Shown here: piece after piece, positions 14,070-16,495 of the stretch
Position numbering within the stretch: the first letter of the stretch is position 1
Layout of the letters: each line of letters begins with the position of its first letter
Origin: Gp13-AA77 sp036521995
GTDB lineage: Bacteria > Acidobacteriota > Terriglobia > UBA7540
Direction of reading: 5' to 3'
Assembly: GCA_036521995.1 (NCBI GenBank)
Contig: DATDGR010000302.1
Coordinates: 1-16,495 of the forward strand
Length of the DNA: 16,495 nt
Position numbers and translations under genes: made by a program
Notes under the pieces: model-generated
The model's input: only the letters and a program-made list of their open reading frames with translations
What the model was told of the DNA's origin: nothing
The model's database searches: none

Positions 14070-14438
14070 CTACGCGGGAGCCAAGGGCCGCCTCGCAACG
14101 AGAGGGGGCACATGTGATCGCTTATTTCCCCCTCCGGCAACGGGTCTGGGGGCATAACGGTGAACGCCGTCCCGGGCAGGAAATTGGTCGGTAAAGGAGC
14201 CGTGACCCGGGTTCTTACCGCTCTGTTGATTGTCGGCCAGTAGGACATTCTCGACCTTTGACCCGGAAGTCTGGGTGACTGCTGGGACGCAGGTCCTCGC
14301 AGGAGCCAAAGTAATGGTCGGCTGCGAATTGCCATGAAGGTTGAATTTTGCCGTCTCGGCGCGCACCGCGAGCATGGAACCAGCCAGAACCACCGAACTC
14401 AGTGTCGAGCTGAAGAGAACAGTTGCACAAACTCGCAT
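14070..14438 (-). CDS. Putative small secreted protein, possibly frameshifted
   Basis: The 122-residue frame starts at ATG 14438 with an excellent GGGAGG at 5 bp spacing. Residues 1-28 are a signal peptide (MRVCATVLFSSTLSSVVLAG, cleavage near VRA-ET). Residues 29-72 look like a real mature region (FNLHGNSQPTITLAPARTC, SGSKVENVLLADNQQ). The last third is rich in Arg, Pro and Gly and reads like an out-of-frame tail, whereas the neighbouring frame over 14066-14240 gives VTAPLPTNFLPGTAFTVMPP. A frameshift near 14220-14240 may therefore have altered the C-terminus. No family is recognised. A promoter with a dyad lies about 165 bp upstream. Confidence 0.5.
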   Translation of the reverse strand: MRVCATVLFSSTLSSVVLAGSMLAVRAETAKFNLHGNSQPTITLAPARTCVPAVTQTSGSKVENVLLADNQQSGKNPGHGSFTDQFPARDGVHRYAPRPVAGGGNKRSHVPPLVARRPLAPA

Positions 14439-14646
14439 GGGACCTCCCTGTGTGCAGTGAAATCAGTCGCAACGGTTGATCGCGACTGGGCGGCGCGAGT
14501 CTTGGATTAGGCTAGCTCGCTTACCCTGGTTGTCGCTGGCCCAGAGCCTGAACACGGTTTCGACAAGAGGGGACCCAACTTCTCCGCACTACCCAAACGG
14601 AGCATATACCAATAGTTGGTAACCCGTCAAGCAGCGGTTTGACTTC
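14439..14646 (-). promoter_or_regulatory. Promoter and dyad operator of the secreted-protein gene
   Basis: On the minus strand TTGACG (14630-14625) is followed by 16 bp and TATATG (14608-14603). The spacer is occupied by a perfect dyad, TACCAA-TAG-TTGGTA (14607-14621), that also touches the -10 box, a position suited to a repressor. The remaining leader (about 14439-14596) contains no gene that I can see. The IS end begins 16 bp upstream of the -35 box. Confidence 0.5.
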
Positions 14647-14670
14647 GGGTGCGCGACACAGAAATTGGGA
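14647..14670 (+). repeat. Left terminal inverted repeat (IRL)
   Basis: The first 12 bases (GGGTGCGCGACA) are identical to the right end, with 20 of 24 matching overall. A related solitary copy exists at 2915. Confidence 0.8.
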
Positions 14671-14696
14671 CGGGCCGACTTTCTTTTTTTGTGGCA

Positions 14697-14742
14697 TTGT
14701 TCCTTGCGTATGTTATACGCTAGGATAAGGAGGCCTCCTATA
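14697..14742 (+). promoter_or_regulatory. IS promoter, dyad and palindromic ribosome binding site
   Basis: TTGTTC (14697-14702) and TAGGAT (14721-14726), 18 bp apart, form a weak promoter. Its spacer contains a perfect dyad, GCGTAT-GTT-ATACGC (14706-14720). The Shine-Dalgarno sequence lies in the perfect 12-bp palindrome AGGAGGCCTCCT (14728-14739), just before the ATG at 14742. The CCTCCT half copies the 16S anti-Shine-Dalgarno sequence. Both features could limit transposase expression. Confidence 0.5.
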
Positions 14743-15143
14743 TGCCCCATTCCCTTTCAGAGTTAGAGCAGCGGCGTGAGGTGATAACTCAGCAGATCGC
14801 TCGACTCGGTGATCTGCGCCCCGGTTGCGTCTCGGCCACTTCGGGTCGGTGTGGCAAGCCCGGCTGTCGGTGTCATCGACCCGGCCAGGCCGCTCACGGC
14901 CCCAATCTCCGTCTGACCTACAAGACCGAGGGCAAAACCCTCTCGGAATCCTTGCCGACTCCTGCGGCCATCCGCAAGGCCGAACGAGAAGTGGCGGAGT
15001 TCCGCAAATTTCAGGAGCTGAGTCGCGACTTTGTAGAAACCAACACCGCCATCTGCCGTTTGCGGCCCGCTGCGGAGGAGTCGCCTACCGAGCAGGAAAA
15101 AAAACGGCCGAAGCCATCCGGCAGGAGATCGCGCGGGAAGTAA
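14742..15143 (+). CDS. Transposase upstream frame, DUF6788-like
   Basis: The zero-frame product has 133 residues. Residues 1-25 are a coiled coil (LSELEQRREVITQQIARLGD). Next is a cysteine-containing knuckle with RCGKPGCRCHRPG (about 39-51), then a KTEGKTLSESLP strand and a helix (REVAEFRKFQELSRDFVETN). This matches the DUF6788 domain usually found at the N-terminus of ISKra4-type transposases, probably a DNA-binding part. The A8 run at codons 119-121 is placed for -1 slippage into the catalytic frame, giving a fusion of about 576 residues. Without slippage this short protein could act as a regulator of transposition. Confidence 0.8.
   Translation: MPHSLSELEQRREVITQQIARLGDLRPGCVSATSGRCGKPGCRCHRPGQAAHGPNLRLTYKTEGKTLSESLPTPAAIRKAEREVAEFRKFQELSRDFVETNTAICRLRPAAEESPTEQEKKRPKPSGRRSRGK
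15097..15104 (+). promoter_or_regulatory. A8 slippery site for -1 frameshifting
   Basis: Eight A residues contain the heptamer A-AAA-AAA in the zero frame (codons at 15099 and 15102). Slipping back one base gives ACG-GCC-GAA, exactly the downstream transposase frame. A GGAGGAG lies 17 nt upstream and could stimulate slippage. Confidence 0.7.
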
Positions 15144-16471
15144 ATCAGCTCCTGCGGGTGGTTTTTCAGGATCGGCGTCAGACGGGCCGCCTCGATCTGG
15201 AAGCCACGGAGATGGCGGTGCGCTCGGCCTTGCACCGGGCGGGGGCTGCCGCCCTGAGCCAGTTGCTGCAGTTCCCCGCACCGAGCGACGAGCAGCGCAG
15301 CCTACCTTGCGGCTGCGGCCAACGGGCCCACTACCACCAGTTGCGCACCAAGCCCCTTCTGACCGCCATGGGGCGTGTGGAAATCTCACGTCCCTACTAT
15401 TGGTGCCCCACCTGCCATACCGGCCAGTGCCCCGCCGATCGAGAACTGGACATCGAGAACACGGAATTTTCTCCTGGGGTTCGTCGCATGCAGGCGCTGG
15501 TGGGCCAGGAGGTTCCCTTCGATCACGGCCGGGAACAGATGAAGGTTCTGGCCGACTTGGAGGTGACGGCCAAATCCGTGGAGCGCACGGCGGAGGCGAT
15601 CGGCGCCGATGTGGCGCAGCGCGAGCAAGAGGCGATTCGGCAGGCCCTCCAGCTGGACCTGCCGGCGATGGCCGGCCCATCGATTTCCATCCTGTACGTG
15701 CAAATGGATGGGACCGGAGTACCGGTGGTGAAGAGAGAGACCGTAGGTCGGCAGGGCAAGGTCGCAGGCCAACCCGCCCATACGCGGGAGGTCAAGCTGG
15801 GATGCGTGTTCACCCAAACCACCTGGGATCAGCAGGGCTATCCCGTCCGCGATGCCGATTCCACCACTTATACCGGGGCCATCGAAAGCGCCGAAGAGTT
15901 TGGTAAACGCCTTTACCGAGAAGCCGGGCAGCGGGGTTGGAGCCGTGCCCAAACCCAGGTGGTGATGGGCGATGGAGCGAAATGGATCTGGGATCTGGCC
16001 GCTTTGCACTTTCCCGGTGCCATCCTGATTGTCGACCTCTACCACGCTCGCCAGCATCTGTGGGAGGTGACGCGTACCCTCTATCCCAACCAGGCGCTGG
16101 AGCAGAAAGCCTGGATGAAACTCCACCAGAAGCGCCTGTTGGACAAGGGCAAGATCGAAAAACTCGTGGGCGCTTTACGATCCATCCCATCGACCAACCC
16201 CGAGGTGGCGGAAAAGCTCCGCCTCGAGGCGGATTACTTTGAGAGGAATGCGGAGCGCATGCGCTACCCCAAGTTCCGCCGCCAACACCTCTTTGTGGGC
16301 TCGGGCGTCATCGAAGCCGGATGCAAAACCGTGATCGCTTCCCGCTTCAAACGCTCGGGAATGTTCTGGACCGTCTGGGGAGCCAACGCCATCCTGGCCT
16401 TGCGCTGCTCCCACCTCAACGGCCGCTTTGAGCAGTACTGGGAGGACCGCCGGGAGGCTAATGCCGCTTAA
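15104..16471 (+). CDS. Transposase catalytic frame, ISKra4-like DDE
   Basis: This -1 frame contributes 455 residues after the slippery site. It holds a cysteine cluster (CGCGQRAHYHQ and YYWCPTCHTGQCP) likely to bind zinc, then a DDE catalytic core. In the fused numbering, candidate acidic residues are Asp323 (QMDGTGVP), Asp411 (MGDGAKWI) or Asp432 (VDLYHARQHL), and Glu525 (SGVIEAGCK). The C-terminus is FWTVWGANAILALRCSHLNG and RFEQYW, typical of the family. The stop (16469-16471) lies within 25 bp of the element end. No internal stop is seen, so the element may be active if slippage occurs. An ATG at 14825 lies in the same frame, but the stretch before the slippery site is not family-like. 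Confidence 0.85.
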   Translation, partial: TAEAIRQEIAREVNQLLRVVFQDRRQTGRLDLEATEMAVRSALHRAGAAALSQLLQFPAPSDEQRSLPCGCGQRAHYHQLRTKPLLTAMGRVEISRPYYWCPTCHTGQCPADRELDIENTEFSPGVRRMQALVGQEVPFDHGREQMKVLADLEVTAKSVERTAEAIGADVAQREQEAIRQALQLDLPAMAGPSISILYVQMDGTGVPVVKRETVGRQGKVAGQPAHTREVKLGCVFTQTTWDQQGYPVRDADSTTYTGAIESAEEFGKRLYREAGQRGWSRAQTQVVMGDGAKWIWDLAALHFPGAILIVDLYHARQHLWEVTRTLYPNQALEQKAWMKLHQKRLLDKGKIEKLVGALRSIPSTNPEVAEKLRLEADYFERNAERMRYPKFRRQHLFVGSGVIEAGCKTVIASRFKRSGMFWTVWGANAILALRCSHLNGRFEQYWEDRREANAA

Positions 16472-16495
16472 TTCCAACTTCCATGTCGCGCACCC
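16472..16495 (-). repeat. Right terminal inverted repeat (IRR)
   Basis: Read on the minus strand from 16495, the repeat starts GGGTGCGCGACATGGAAG. Its inner part directly follows the transposase stop codon. The window ends at or within a base or two of the IS boundary. Confidence 0.8.

Larger units (their letters stand above)
14647..16495 (+). mobile_element. ISKra4-family-like insertion sequence
   Basis: The element is bounded by inverted repeats. The left end (14647) starts GGGTGCGCGACACAGAA, and the right end, read inward from 16495, starts GGGTGCGCGACATGGAA. They match at 20 of the first 24 positions. It contains two overlapping transposase frames. The length is at least 1849 bp, and the right end may extend a base or two beyond the window. 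No target duplication can be checked because the right flank is missing. Family assignment rests on the DUF6788-like first protein and the transposase motifs. Confidence 0.85.

Noticed and set aside
14763..15680. 305-aa and other long minus-strand frames inside the IS
   Set aside because: Low-complexity Pro/Arg/Gly translations opposite the transposase; the plus strand has catalytic motifs.

Overview
The window looks like a high-GC chromosomal segment from a member of the Acidobacteriota. This is inferred from gene families alone: HAF-type extracellular repeats, a sedolisin (S53) remnant, a winged-helix/TM/TPR regulator, a SinR-like XRE protein, a small CxxC protein, and a bactofilin gene beside a lytic transglycosylase gene. 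No rRNA or species-level marker is present. The right end of the window coincides with the right terminal repeat of an insertion sequence.

Left part (1 to about 2790) is the end of an integrated element. It holds a partial gene running off the edge, an acidic coiled-coil protein with a terminator, a possible 57-aa Cys-containing protein, an excisionase-like HTH protein, a strong promoter, and a 53-aa ribbon-helix-helix protein overlapping a tyrosine recombinase. A tandem 11-bp repeat follows, then the 3' end of an initiator tRNA-fMet gene on the minus strand, the likely attachment site. The tRNA has its own near-consensus promoter, placed so the transcript would begin at about the first tRNA base.

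From 2915 to 4150 lie a solitary IS end, the truncated C-terminal piece of an S53 peptidase gene (minus) and an intact secreted protein made of six 49-residue HAF-type repeats (minus).

From 4398 to 9945 the plus strand carries bactofilin, a methyltransferase-like protein, a coiled-coil protein, an Slt70-like lytic transglycosylase and a PLP aminotransferase. The coiled-coil and transglycosylase genes overlap. The first four look like a cell-envelope or cell-shape group, with the bactofilin scaffold possibly positioning the transglycosylase; that link is inference.

From 9946 to 14040 is a regulatory block: a hairpin between convergent genes, an XRE regulator (minus), a nested inverted repeat, an 87-aa CxxC protein (minus), and a divergent 946-aa winged-helix/TM/TPR regulator ending at a strong hairpin.

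From 14070 to 14640 is a putative small secreted protein (minus) with a recognisable promoter that contains a perfect dyad. From 14647 to the window end is an ISKra4-like insertion sequence with matching terminal repeats and two reading frames joined by an A8 slippery run, the pattern expected for programmed -1 frameshifting.
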